Shown here: positions 9,135 through 16,892 of the stretch, piece by piece
How the letters are laid out: each line of letters starts with the position of its first letter
Position numbering within the stretch: position 1 is the stretch's first letter
NCBI RefSeq assembly: GCF_013394085.1
Contig: NZ_CP040910.1
Location: 1,168,905 to 1,232,904 of the forward strand
From: Limosilactobacillus fermentum
Lineage (GTDB): Bacteria; Bacillota; Bacilli; Lactobacillales; Lactobacillaceae
DNA length: 64,000 nt
Reading direction: 5' to 3'
Translations under genes and position numbers: made by a program
Notes under the pieces: model-generated
Told to the model about the DNA's origin: nothing
Database searches by the model: none
What the model saw: only the letters and a program-made list of their open reading frames with translations

Positions 9135-10034
9135 TTAAATCAACCCCACCGCAAAGGTCACGACCTGGACAAGGGAACCGATTAGTAAAATCCGGATCGC
9201 CGCCGGAAAGGTTTCTTTTTTGACCTGCTTGTTAAATAAAAGCTTGGTTTGCTTGACGACAAACGGGATAATTAAAAGGGTCAACAGGACCGTCCACGGC
9301 GTTAAGCGTAACACTGCCGCCGCAATAATGGCTAAAAAGGCAATGGTGTTTTTAACCGCAAAGGCGTACAGCGCCCACTTCTTACCGATAAAGTGGACAA
9401 TCGTGTGGCGGTGGTTATCGTTATCCTCTTGTTCGTCGCAAATGTTATTTGCTAGCAACAGGTTGGAGATCCATAGTTCATCAGGCAGCGCCACTAAGAA
9501 AATAACCCCCAGGTTAGTCCAAGACCAGGTAAAGTCCGCTCCGGTGTTCACAAAAACCGAAATCAGGGTGATCATAAAGCCCATCGTGAACCCGGAGAAG
9601 AATTCACCAACCGGCAGCCCCGATAATGGAAAGGGACCCGATGAGTACAAAAAGCCGACCGCAAAGCAAAACACCCCGAGCCAAAGCAAGGTCAGCCCTA
9701 GTTGGGTCACCAGGTAGATTCCCAGCAAAGCGGCGATAACCACTAGGGTGATCAACATCGCCAACACTAAGTGCGGAGATAAGTTTTCGCGCCCGATGAT
9801 GTTGGTGTTTTGCTGATAGTCCTCGGTGTCGACGGCGTGAACGTAATCGTGGTAGTTGTCCAACATATCGACCGCCATGTTAAACAAGAACATGGCGATA
9901 AAAAAGAGGAGCGCCAGCATTGGTTGCACGGTGTGGTAGTGATAGGCCGCTAAAAAGAGGCCGAGTATGAAGGGCAAGACACTGGCGGTCTTGGCCTTGA
10001 TTTCAACCAATTCTAAAAATACTTTGACAGACAT
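9135..10034 (-). CDS. UbiA-family prenyltransferase, MenA-like
   Basis: This 299-residue integral membrane protein belongs to the UbiA family, which attaches a polyprenyl chain to an aromatic ring. It shows the first Asp-rich motif in NMAVDMLDNYHDY with DTEDYQQNTN, and the second in NLLLANNICDEQEDNDNHRHT. These bind the Mg-diphosphate of the prenyl donor. MenA (1,4-dihydroxy-2-naphthoate prenyltransferase) is the closest role I recognise. The divergent neighbour is a long-chain polyprenyl diphosphate synthase, which would provide the donor, so the pair points to a demethylmenaquinone-type quinone. The ATG follows AAGGGTGGAC. Confidence 0.8.
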   Translation of the reverse strand: MSVKVFLELVEIKAKTASVLPFILGLFLAAYHYHTVQPMLALLFFIAMFLFNMAVDMLDNYHDYVHAVDTEDYQQNTNIIGRENLSPHLVLAMLITLVVIAALLGIYLVTQLGLTLLWLGVFCFAVGFLYSSGPFPLSGLPVGEFFSGFTMGFMITLISVFVNTGADFTWSWTNLGVIFLVALPDELWISNLLLANNICDEQEDNDNHRHTIVHFIGKKWALYAFAVKNTIAFLAIIAAAVLRLTPWTVLLTLLIIPFVVKQTKLLFNKQVKKETFPAAIRILLIGSLVQVVTFAVGLI

Positions 10035-10081
10035 TAAATAAGTCCACCCTTTCCCTTATTTATTCAATTCCCTATTTAGGG

Positions 10082-10087
10082 TACAAT
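10082..10087 (+). promoter_or_regulatory. Candidate -10 of the polyprenyl synthase promoter
   Basis: TACAAT lies 29 bases before the start of the gene at 10116, with only a weak AT-rich -35 region. It adjoins a 12-base palindrome, CCCTATTTAGGG (10070-10081), that could be an operator for this divergent pair; that role is a guess. Confidence 0.35.
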
Positions 10088-10115
10088 AGACAGTATAAAC
10101 CTTAAAGGAAATTTA

Positions 10116-11102
10116 ATGATGAAACAAACACATTTTCCGCACAACCCCGAATTAAATCGGGCCCTCTTAGCCGTTAGCGACCTAATGGCAGCCCGGATCA
10201 AAACTAAGGATGGCCAACTAGAAAGCGCCCTGCAAAAAATGGCCACTAACGGCGGTAAGTTTTTGCGCCCCGCCTTTTTCTGGCTCTTTGCTTCCCTGAC
10301 CGGCCAACCGCAACCAGAACAACGCGACCGCTTAATCAAGCTGGCCACCTCGATTGAAGTCCTCCACATGGCCACTTTAATCCACGATGACATTATTGAC
10401 GACTCTCCCGAGCGGCGGGGACGCATCAGCATTCAAGCCGAGTTTGGCAAGGACGTGGCGGTTTATTCCGGCGATTACCTGTTCACGATCTTCTTTGACC
10501 TGATCACCACCACCACCGCTACAACTCCCTTTTTGACCACCAACGCCCAGATCATGCACCGGATCTTAAGCGGTGAACTGGGCCAAATGGCCGACCGTTT
10601 CAAACAAGACCAAACCTTCCTTTCCTACCTGCGCAACATCAACGGTAAGACGGCCGCCCTCTTCTCCTTGGCAGCTAGCGAAGGGGCCTACTTTGGCGGT
10701 GCCGACCAACGGACCGTCGCCCTAGCCAAGCGGATCGGCCAAAACGTCGGGATCGCCTTTCAGATCTTAGACGATATCCTCGACTACTCCAGCGGCGACC
10801 AACTCAACAAGCCGGTCCTAGAAGACCTGGCCACGGGGGTCTACTCACTCCCCTTGCTGTTAGCGATGCAAGCTAACTCGGCCGCCTTTAAGCCCCTCTT
10901 GGACAAGGGACGGTTAATGAGTGAAGCGGATATGCAGCTCGTCCGTCAATTAGTGCTTGAAAACGGCGGGGTCGAGCAAGCCCGTCAACTAGCCACCGCC
11001 TTCACCAAGAAAGCCAAAGCAGAAATCAACCAGCTCCCCGCCGGTTCCTCCCGGCGTGCCTTAACCAAGCTGTGCCAACGCCTGTTAAAACGGAGCTCAT
11101 AA
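10116..11102 (+). CDS. Polyprenyl diphosphate synthase (heptaprenyl/octaprenyl type)
   Basis: This 328-residue trans-prenyltransferase elongates allylic diphosphates with isopentenyl diphosphate. The first Asp-rich motif is LIHDDIIDDSPERRG and the second is FQILDDILDYSSGD. Small residues upstream of the first motif (MATLIHDD) fit the long-chain enzymes that make quinone side chains rather than FPP synthase. AAAGGAA precedes two adjacent ATG codons at 10116 and 10119; either could be used. It is divergent from the MenA-like gene and probably feeds it. Confidence 0.87.
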   Translation: MMKQTHFPHNPELNRALLAVSDLMAARIKTKDGQLESALQKMATNGGKFLRPAFFWLFASLTGQPQPEQRDRLIKLATSIEVLHMATLIHDDIIDDSPERRGRISIQAEFGKDVAVYSGDYLFTIFFDLITTTTATTPFLTTNAQIMHRILSGELGQMADRFKQDQTFLSYLRNINGKTAALFSLAASEGAYFGGADQRTVALAKRIGQNVGIAFQILDDILDYSSGDQLNKPVLEDLATGVYSLPLLLAMQANSAAFKPLLDKGRLMSEADMQLVRQLVLENGGVEQARQLATAFTKKAKAEINQLPAGSSRRALTKLCQRLLKRSS

Positions 11103-11104
11103 CT

Positions 11105-11144
11105 AAAACACCCCCACTTACCAACTGCAAGTGGGGGTGTTTTT
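11105..11144. terminator. Bidirectional terminator
   Basis: AACACCCCCACTT and AAGTGGGGGTGTT form a perfect 13-bp stem with a 9-base loop, followed by T on the plus strand and preceded by A. It separates the plus-strand polyprenyl synthase gene from the converging dehydrogenase gene, whose stop codon it touches. Confidence 0.88.
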
Positions 11145-12126
11145 AATTAACCGGGTAGAGTGGTCGCTTACCGTTGACAATCCGAACCACGTCATCGAGT
11201 CCCATTTCAACGATGTTTTTGATTGCGGTATCGGTGAAAAAGGCCGAGTGCGGTGAAATCAAGACGTTGGGCATCGCCCGCAAGGTCAGATAGGATTCTG
11301 ATACTTCTTCTCTGCTGGCTTGGCGTTCAAAGTAGCCCGTTTCGTCGGCGAGGGTGTCGAGGGCCGCCCCGGCCAGTTGGTGGTTTTGCAGGGCCTCGAT
11401 CAGGGCCGCCGTATCGACCAACCCGCCCCGGGCCATGTTAATCAGGTAGGCGCTATCCTTCATCTTGGCAAAGGCTGTTCGATCCAGGAGGTTTGCCGTT
11501 TCCTCATTAAGGGGGGTGTGGATGGTTACAATGTCAGCTTCCCGAAGCAATGTCTCGAGGTCGACGTAAGTCAAGTCGGCCTCTAGTTCCGCATGGTGAA
11601 CCGGGTCGGTGGCCAAGACATTGGCCCCCAGGGCGCTGTACAGGCGGGCGGTGGCACCGCCAATGTGGCCGGCACCAATTACCCCCACGGTCAGGTTGTA
11701 GATCTCAGTTGACTCCAGCCCCACCCAACGAAAGTCGTAATTATCCATTCGCTGGTCGTAGTAACCAAGTTTCCGGACTAGGCGCAGGGCCTGGGTGAGC
11801 CCCATTTCGGCAATCGCCCGCGGCGAGTAGGCCGGGACGTTGGTCACCAGTAAGTGGTGGTCGGCCACTTGCTTTAAATCAATCATATCAAACCCAACCA
11901 TCCGGGCGGTCAGCTGCTTGATCCCTAACCCCTCTAGAGTCGCGTAGACCTCCGGATCCAGGTCATTGGTCTGCTGAAAATCGATCCCGTCAAAGCCCGC
12001 GGCCCACTTAGCGGTCTCCTTATTTAACCCCTCTTCGACCATCTTAACTTGGTGGCCTGTTTTGTTTACCCAGGCCTCCACGTAGGGGCGTTCGGTGTCT
12101 AAGATCGAATACATCAAAATCTTCAT
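11143..12126 (-). CDS. D-2-hydroxyacid dehydrogenase (NAD-dependent, D-LDH/HicDH family)
   Basis: This 327-residue enzyme reduces 2-oxo acids to D-2-hydroxy acids. The family motif VPAYSPRAIAEM is followed by the NAD-binding GVIGAGHIGGATA, the MARGGLVD segment with the catalytic Arg, and the ISPHSAFFTD catalytic histidine. The start is ATG 12126 after AAAAGGAGGATTAAA; an upstream in-frame extension would run through the preceding gene. It begins one base past the stop of the aminotransferase gene, so the two are co-transcribed and may act in sequence on amino-acid-derived 2-oxo acids. It could also be a plain D-lactate dehydrogenase. Confidence 0.85.
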   Translation of the reverse strand: MKILMYSILDTERPYVEAWVNKTGHQVKMVEEGLNKETAKWAAGFDGIDFQQTNDLDPEVYATLEGLGIKQLTARMVGFDMIDLKQVADHHLLVTNVPAYSPRAIAEMGLTQALRLVRKLGYYDQRMDNYDFRWVGLESTEIYNLTVGVIGAGHIGGATARLYSALGANVLATDPVHHAELEADLTYVDLETLLREADIVTIHTPLNEETANLLDRTAFAKMKDSAYLINMARGGLVDTAALIEALQNHQLAGAALDTLADETGYFERQASREEVSESYLTLRAMPNVLISPHSAFFTDTAIKNIVEMGLDDVVRIVNGKRPLYPVN

Positions 12127-12127
12127 T

Positions 12128-13288
12128 TTAATCCTCCTTTTGGGGGTCAAAGCTTTGCCACTTAGCAACCGCTTCTTTAAGGGTCGCCATTGGCTGAGTG
12201 GCGGCAACACGGACAAAGCCATCGCCACCCTTGCCAAAGGCCAAGCCTGGCACCACTAAAATCCCGGTTTGGTTCAAGAGCCGGGTAGCGTATTGCTCCG
12301 AACTAAGCCCGGTCTTACGAATGTCTAAAAAGGCGTAGATCGACCCGCCAACCGGATTCACGGCGTGGTTCGTCAAGGCGCCCAGGGCCGTTTGTAAATA
12401 GGTTAGCCGCTCTTGGAAGGCCGCCACCAGCGGGGCAACCAGTTCATCATGGTGTTCAAGGGCATAGAGGGCCGCATCTTGGCTGATCGTGGGCGCCGTG
12501 TAGGCCACGTTTTCGTTGACCGCCGCCGTAGCATCGGCTAAATACTTTGGCCCCACTAACCACCCCAGACGCCAGCCGGTCATGGCAAAGGACTTGGACA
12601 TCCCGCTAATCGTGACCGTATTATCCGGAGCCTCCTTAGCCAATGGGTAGTAGTGGTGACCCGGCATTTGGAAGTCGGCGTAGATTTCATCGGTCAAGAG
12701 GATCAGGTTGTGGTCAATTGCCAACTGACCCAGGCCCTGGGCAGCTTCTTGATCAAGCACCGCCCCGGTCGGGTTATTCGGCGAGTTGACGATGATCGCC
12801 TTAGTTTTATCTGTAAGCGCCGCTTCGAGTTTGGCCGGGTCAATGGCAAAGCCCGCCTCGGGGTCCATGGCCACCATCACCGGAACCCCACCGGCCAGTT
12901 TCACCTGGGCGGCGTAGGGAGAAAAGCACGGCTCGGCAATCAAGACCTCGTCACCCGGATCGAGTAAGGCGTATAGGGCCAACAAGAGGGCATGTTCCGC
13001 ACCCACCGTCACCATCACCTGGGCGGCTTTGGCGGGTACCCCTAGTTTTTGATAGTATTCCGCAATTGCTTCTCGCAGCTCCGGCATCCCCATCGCCGCC
13101 GTGTAGTGGGTGTGCCCTTTTTTGGCGCGTTCGGTGGCCGCCTCAACAATGGGCAGCGGGGTGGCGAAGTTCGGGTCGCCGACGGAAAGGTCGATCACGT
13201 CGTCCCTGGCCGCCGCTAAGTTGCAGACCTCAGCTAAAATGTTGCGCTCTTCGTGTTGGGAAGCTTGACTCAAAATTGACTTGTCCAT
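12128..13288 (-). CDS. Class I/II PLP-dependent aminotransferase (aromatic/PatA-like)
   Basis: The 386-residue protein is a fold-type I aminotransferase. Visible motifs are VGDPNFATP, HYTAAMGMPELREAIA, the NSPNNPTGAVL loop, DEIYADF, the PLP lysine in ISGMSKSFAMTGWRLGW, and the C-terminal RVAATQPM with the carboxylate-binding Arg. The start is ATG 13288 with GAGGAGAAATAGT; the TTG five codons earlier is inside the ribosome binding site. Close coupling to a D-2-hydroxyacid dehydrogenase, and the nearby aromatic operon, suggest a role in amino acid catabolism to hydroxy acids. Substrate cannot be fixed from sequence. Confidence 0.83.
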   Translation of the reverse strand: MDKSILSQASQHEERNILAEVCNLAAARDDVIDLSVGDPNFATPLPIVEAATERAKKGHTHYTAAMGMPELREAIAEYYQKLGVPAKAAQVMVTVGAEHALLLALYALLDPGDEVLIAEPCFSPYAAQVKLAGGVPVMVAMDPEAGFAIDPAKLEAALTDKTKAIIVNSPNNPTGAVLDQEAAQGLGQLAIDHNLILLTDEIYADFQMPGHHYYPLAKEAPDNTVTISGMSKSFAMTGWRLGWLVGPKYLADATAAVNENVAYTAPTISQDAALYALEHHDELVAPLVAAFQERLTYLQTALGALTNHAVNPVGGSIYAFLDIRKTGLSSEQYATRLLNQTGILVVPGLAFGKGGDGFVRVAATQPMATLKEAVAKWQSFDPQKED

Positions 13289-13321
13289 ACTATTTCTCCT
13301 CAAATTTTAATCATTAGGGGA

Positions 13322-13350
13322 ATTGTACCCTACTCCCGGGTGAAAAACAA
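13322..13350 (-). promoter_or_regulatory. Promoter of the aminotransferase-dehydrogenase operon
   Basis: On the minus strand TTGTTT (13345-13350) and TACAAT (13322-13327) are spaced by 17 bases, 34 bases upstream of the start codon. Confidence 0.65.
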
Positions 13351-13456
13351 GTAAATATACGTAATATAGTTAATAAATGCGGCAATCATTGCATTTTTAT
13401 GCGTGTTGATACCATTTGCCTTTCCCCTGTCGTAAAGATGGTTTCTCCCCACCACT

Positions 13457-13477
13457 AAAAAAGCGCCCTTAGGCACT
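13457..13477 (-). terminator. Terminator of the aro operon, overlapping the aroK stop
   Basis: On the minus strand AGTGCC, loop TAAG and GGCGCT form a 6-bp stem followed by a T tract. The aroK stop codon TAA is the loop, so termination is embedded in the end of the gene. Confidence 0.7.
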
Positions 13478-13990
13478 TTGGTCTTGGTGGATCCGTAAAA
13501 AGGCGATAATCAACTCGGCCACCGCCGTCGGTGAGAGCTTATCCGTGCGAATGGTGAGGTCGGCACAACGATCGTAGGCGGGGCGGCGGGCGTCTTGGAG
13601 GTCCGCTAACTCCGCCGGGGTTAGCTTACTTGCTAGCGGGCGCCCCTCCCCGTCCCCTAACCGCCGGGCGGTCTCGGCGGGGCTAGCCGTCAGCAAGATT
13701 ACCGGGGCCTGGGCGTGTTCAAGCAGTCGTTGGTTACGTTCCGCCACTGGGGTCCCGCCACCGGTCGCTAAGATTCCCTGGCGCCGCTTAACCACCTCCT
13801 TAAGGGCGCTGTGCTCCAGGTCGCGAAAACTCGCTTCGCCGTCGTCTGCAAAAATTTGGGGAATCGGCTTGCAAGCTGCCTTCTCCACTTCGTCATCGAG
13901 GTCGTAGACTGGCTGCTGTAAGGCCTCACCAAGCAGGGTGCTGACGGTGGTCTTGCCGCTACCCATGAAGCCAACTAGGATTAAGTTCAT
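13469..13990 (-). CDS. aroK: Shikimate kinase
   Basis: The 173-residue cytosolic kinase phosphorylates shikimate using ATP. It has Walker A GFMGSGKTT at residue 7, the shikimate-binding DLDDEVE and FRDLEHSALKEV segments, the ATGGGTPV Walker-B-like region and a lid with arginines in RPLASK and RRPAYDR. It overlaps tyrA by 4 bases (ATGA) and is the last gene of the aromatic operon, which then supplies the steps shikimate to chorismate to prephenate to hydroxyphenylpyruvate. Confidence 0.94.
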   Translation of the reverse strand: MNLILVGFMGSGKTTVSTLLGEALQQPVYDLDDEVEKAACKPIPQIFADDGEASFRDLEHSALKEVVKRRQGILATGGGTPVAERNQRLLEHAQAPVILLTASPAETARRLGDGEGRPLASKLTPAELADLQDARRPAYDRCADLTIRTDKLSPTAVAELIIAFLRIHQDQSA

Positions 13991-15072
13991 TCTTGGTCCC
14001 CCCGTTCAATGATTTCGTAATCGTTGAGGACCCCAGCGGCCCGCCTTTGATCGGCGGGGGTGCTGAAGGTCAGTTGCAAGACCCCGTTAATTTCATCCCG
14101 CAGTTCCAACACTTGCAAGTGGATGACGTTGACGTTGGCCGCCGCTAAACGGTTCATGACGCCGGCAATCGCCCCCACCTGGTCCGGAATGTTAATGAAG
14201 AGGTCGTAAAAAAGGTCCTTACTTTGTTGGTTGAGTCGGTTGCGGCGTACCCGGGCCTTGGAAAAGGTTTCAAACAGCCCCGCTTGGTCTTGCTTATCAA
14301 TCAGGTCCTTGAAGCGTTGCAGCTCCCTTAGGTAACTGGCTAACTGTTGGGAGATCAAATCACGGTTGGTCGCCATGATCGCCGCCCACATTGTCGGATC
14401 CGAAGCGACGATCCGGGTCACCGATTTAAAGCCCCCGGCCGCCACCCGTTCCCCTAGCGGTTGCCCCGCAAAGGCGGTCGCCGTTTGGTTAACCAGGGCC
14501 GTCGCAATCACGTGGGGGAGGTGGCTAACCTGGGCCACCAAGTAATCGTGCTCCTCGGCAGTGACGGTCAACCACTTCGCCCCGGTTCCACTTAGCAGGT
14601 CTTTTAAACTGGCCCGGTGGTCAACTGGGCCGGTGGGAACCAGGAAGTAAAAGGCGTTTTCCACCAGGTCGCGCCGACTGGCTTGGACCCCACTCTTGTG
14701 CGAACCGGCCATTGGGTGACCGCCCACGAAGGCGACCCCGGCGTCAACTAGCGGTTGGGCGGCTTTTAGCACCGCTTGCTTGGTGCTCCCCACGTCGGTC
14801 ACCACCACCCCCTCTTTCAGTTCCATTCTCGCCAGGTCAGCCAGGTCTTGGCAGATCGCCAAGACGGGACCGGCCAAGATGATAAAGTCCGCTCGTTGTG
14901 CTCCCGCGAGTCCAGTGGTCGCCTCGTCAACCAACCCCACTTGCAGGGCGTAATCCAGTGCGGCTTGGTTCGGATCGCTAGCGATGATTTGATCCTGGGG
15001 ATGGCTAACCCGAATCGCCCTGATCAAGGATCCCCCGATCAGGCCGAGGCCGTGAATAAAGACGGTAGTCAT
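13987..15072 (-). CDS. tyrA: Prephenate dehydrogenase TyrA with C-terminal ACT domain
   Basis: This 361-residue enzyme oxidatively decarboxylates prephenate to 4-hydroxyphenylpyruvate for tyrosine. The NAD site GLGLIGGSLIRA is at residue 8, the family motif VGGHPMAGSHKSGV is near residue 120, and the helical domain holds the LSHLPHVIATAL histidine. From about residue 290 an ACT-type domain (DQVGAIAGVMNRLAAANVN) probably senses tyrosine. It begins one base after the aroA stop and overlaps aroK by 4 bases. Confidence 0.94.
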   Translation of the reverse strand: MTTVFIHGLGLIGGSLIRAIRVSHPQDQIIASDPNQAALDYALQVGLVDEATTGLAGAQRADFIILAGPVLAICQDLADLARMELKEGVVVTDVGSTKQAVLKAAQPLVDAGVAFVGGHPMAGSHKSGVQASRRDLVENAFYFLVPTGPVDHRASLKDLLSGTGAKWLTVTAEEHDYLVAQVSHLPHVIATALVNQTATAFAGQPLGERVAAGGFKSVTRIVASDPTMWAAIMATNRDLISQQLASYLRELQRFKDLIDKQDQAGLFETFSKARVRRNRLNQQSKDLFYDLFINIPDQVGAIAGVMNRLAAANVNVIHLQVLELRDEINGVLQLTFSTPADQRRAAGVLNDYEIIERGDQE

Positions 15073-16371
15073 TTAAGCACCTCCTAACTTGGCTAAGTCG
15101 GCAAAGAAGCTGGGGTAAGAGACCGCCACGGCGTCCGGGTCAATCAAGAACAGCGGCGTCGTTGAGCGGAGGGCCGCCACGGCCGCTAACATCCCCAGCC
15201 GGTGGTCGCCGTGGCTATTTAAGTTTGGCTTTTGAACTTGCCAATTGGGGCGGCCGACAATTCGCCAACCATCCGGACGTTCTTCCACGTCCACCCCTAG
15301 TTGCAAGAGCAGTTCGGCGACCGTTTGAATCCGGTCGGTCTCCTTGACCCGCAGTTCGCCCGCCCCGCTAATCTCGCTTACCCCGTCTGCACAGGCCGCT
15401 AGCAGGGCCACTAGCGGTAGTTCGTCAATCAAGTCCGGTACATCCTTGGCGGTCACCGTTACCGCCCTTAACTGGCTGGTTTGAATTGTCACATCCCCTA
15501 ACGGCTCGCCCCCGCTAGCCGTCTCTTTAATTGAAAGGCGCGCCCCCATTTTTTTCAGGACCCGTATGAGCCCCGTCCGGGTGGGATTTAGGCAGACGTC
15601 TTTAACCGTCAGGTGCGAATTAGCGATCACCGCCCCGGCCACCAAGAAGAAGGCCGCCGAGGAAGGGTCGCCGGGGACCAGGACCTCTTGGCCAACCAAG
15701 CGCGCCCCGGGGGTCACGGTGATCGAGTTCGCCGCCCGGTCGACGGTTAAGTTCGCCCCAAAGGCCTTCAAGAGCCGTTCGGTGTGATCACGGGTCGGCA
15801 GTGGTTCACTCACCGTCGTTGACCCCTGAGCCTGGAGGGCCGCCAAGATCACGGCGCTCTTGACCTGGGCCGAGGCCACCTCTAATTTCACCCGTGCGCC
15901 CTGGAGGGGGTGCCCCACCACGGTGGCCGGCAAGGTCCCCGCCTCACTCAGGCCTATTTGCGCCCCCAGGCGGGCCAGCGGTCCTTGTACCCGCTTCATC
16001 GGGCGCCGGCTCAAGGAGGCATCCCCCACCAGTTGGCTAGTGAAGGACTGGCCCGCCAAGATCCCCATCAAAAGACGGGTGGAGGTCCCCGAGTTATTCA
16101 TTTGAAGGGGCGCCGCCGGTTCAACCAGGCCGGCGATTCCCCGTCCAATTACTTCGACGTGCTCCCCTTTTCGCTCGATCTCGACGCCAAGGTCTTGCAG
16201 GGCCCGTAAAGTGCTCAAGCAATCCTCCCCCGCCAAAAAGTGATCAATCACCGTGGTCCCCTCACTTAACGCCCCGATCATCAGGGCACGGTGGGAAATG
16301 CTCTTGTCACCAGGCACCGCCAGTTCCCCGTTCAGGCCCCGGCTATTAATTGTTAACGCTCGTTTTTGCAT
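15073..16371 (-). CDS. aroA: EPSP synthase (3-phosphoshikimate 1-carboxyvinyltransferase)
   Basis: The 432-residue enzyme joins shikimate-3-phosphate and PEP. Visible landmarks are PGDKSISHRALMIGALSEG at the N-terminus, the LQMNNSGTSTRLLMGIL motif, DASLSRRPM, LVPGDPSSAAFF and ELRVKETDRI. At the PEP-site motif the sequence reads NNSGTSTRL, where Ala after NSGT is common in class I enzymes. Its start overlaps the upstream gene by 26 bases. Confidence 0.95.
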   Translation of the reverse strand: MQKRALTINSRGLNGELAVPGDKSISHRALMIGALSEGTTVIDHFLAGEDCLSTLRALQDLGVEIERKGEHVEVIGRGIAGLVEPAAPLQMNNSGTSTRLLMGILAGQSFTSQLVGDASLSRRPMKRVQGPLARLGAQIGLSEAGTLPATVVGHPLQGARVKLEVASAQVKSAVILAALQAQGSTTVSEPLPTRDHTERLLKAFGANLTVDRAANSITVTPGARLVGQEVLVPGDPSSAAFFLVAGAVIANSHLTVKDVCLNPTRTGLIRVLKKMGARLSIKETASGGEPLGDVTIQTSQLRAVTVTAKDVPDLIDELPLVALLAACADGVSEISGAGELRVKETDRIQTVAELLLQLGVDVEERPDGWRIVGRPNWQVQKPNLNSHGDHRLGMLAAVAALRSTTPLFLIDPDAVAVSYPSFFADLAKLGGA

Positions 16372-16891
16372 CCGTTTCTCCCTTAACTTGGTACACGCTC
16401 CACAGCATCTTTAAGTGAATGGTTTTGATTACCCGGTCGGCCGGCCCGGCAAAGGCCTGGCTGGTCAGGGTATACCGCCCGTCTGTTTGATAGCACCGGT
16501 AAGCCTGCCACTTGCTCGGGCAGGGCATAATTTCCAAGGGACCCTCAACGTTTCTCGTTAAGTAATCAATCGTGGCCGGGTGGCAATAGGCCCGTTGACC
16601 GCTTCGCCCCCGCCGTTCCAAAATGGCCAACGGGGAAAGTTCGGTGATTAGGCTGTCGATTAGCTCCAACCGGTCACCGTATTGGTAGTGCAGGTCCCCC
16701 CAACTGGCCCCGGTTGGCGTTTTGACCGCCGCGGGAATTAATAATAATTCACCCCTTAGTTCCGGGATTGACTGGTAGAGCACTTCAAAACTGGGGTGGC
16801 CAACCACCTCAAGATTTTCGTGGTCAGCCCGGTATTGCTCGGCGGCCCGGTAAGAATCGGTTACCGCCGGCCCTAAGGTGTGAATCTTCAT
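16346..16891 (-). CDS. Prephenate dehydratase-domain-like protein, divergent, without ACT domain
   Basis: This 181-residue protein begins MKIHTLGPAVTDSYRAAEQY, resembling the LGPxGTxSxxAA start of prephenate dehydratase and of the prephenate decarboxylase BacA. The middle (SFEVLYQSIPELRGELLLIPAA) matches the pattern in which a short hydrophobic strand ends the first lobe. I do not find the catalytic Thr-Arg-Phe motif of PheA, nor a C-terminal ACT domain. It sits between aroC and aroA, where a phenylalanine-branch gene would be expected. It may be a diverged prephenate-processing enzyme, a BacA-like decarboxylase, or a non-catalytic paralogue. Family call is moderate; function is open. Confidence 0.5.
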   Translation of the reverse strand: MKIHTLGPAVTDSYRAAEQYRADHENLEVVGHPSFEVLYQSIPELRGELLLIPAAVKTPTGASWGDLHYQYGDRLELIDSLITELSPLAILERRGRSGQRAYCHPATIDYLTRNVEGPLEIMPCPSKWQAYRCYQTDGRYTLTSQAFAGPADRVIKTIHLKMLWSVYQVKGETDAKTSVNN

Positions 16892-16892
16892 A

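Noticed and set aside
10070-10081. 12-base palindrome CCCTATTTAGGG as a clear operator
   Set aside because: It is short, with no matching copy elsewhere in the window, so it is only mentioned in the promoter entry.
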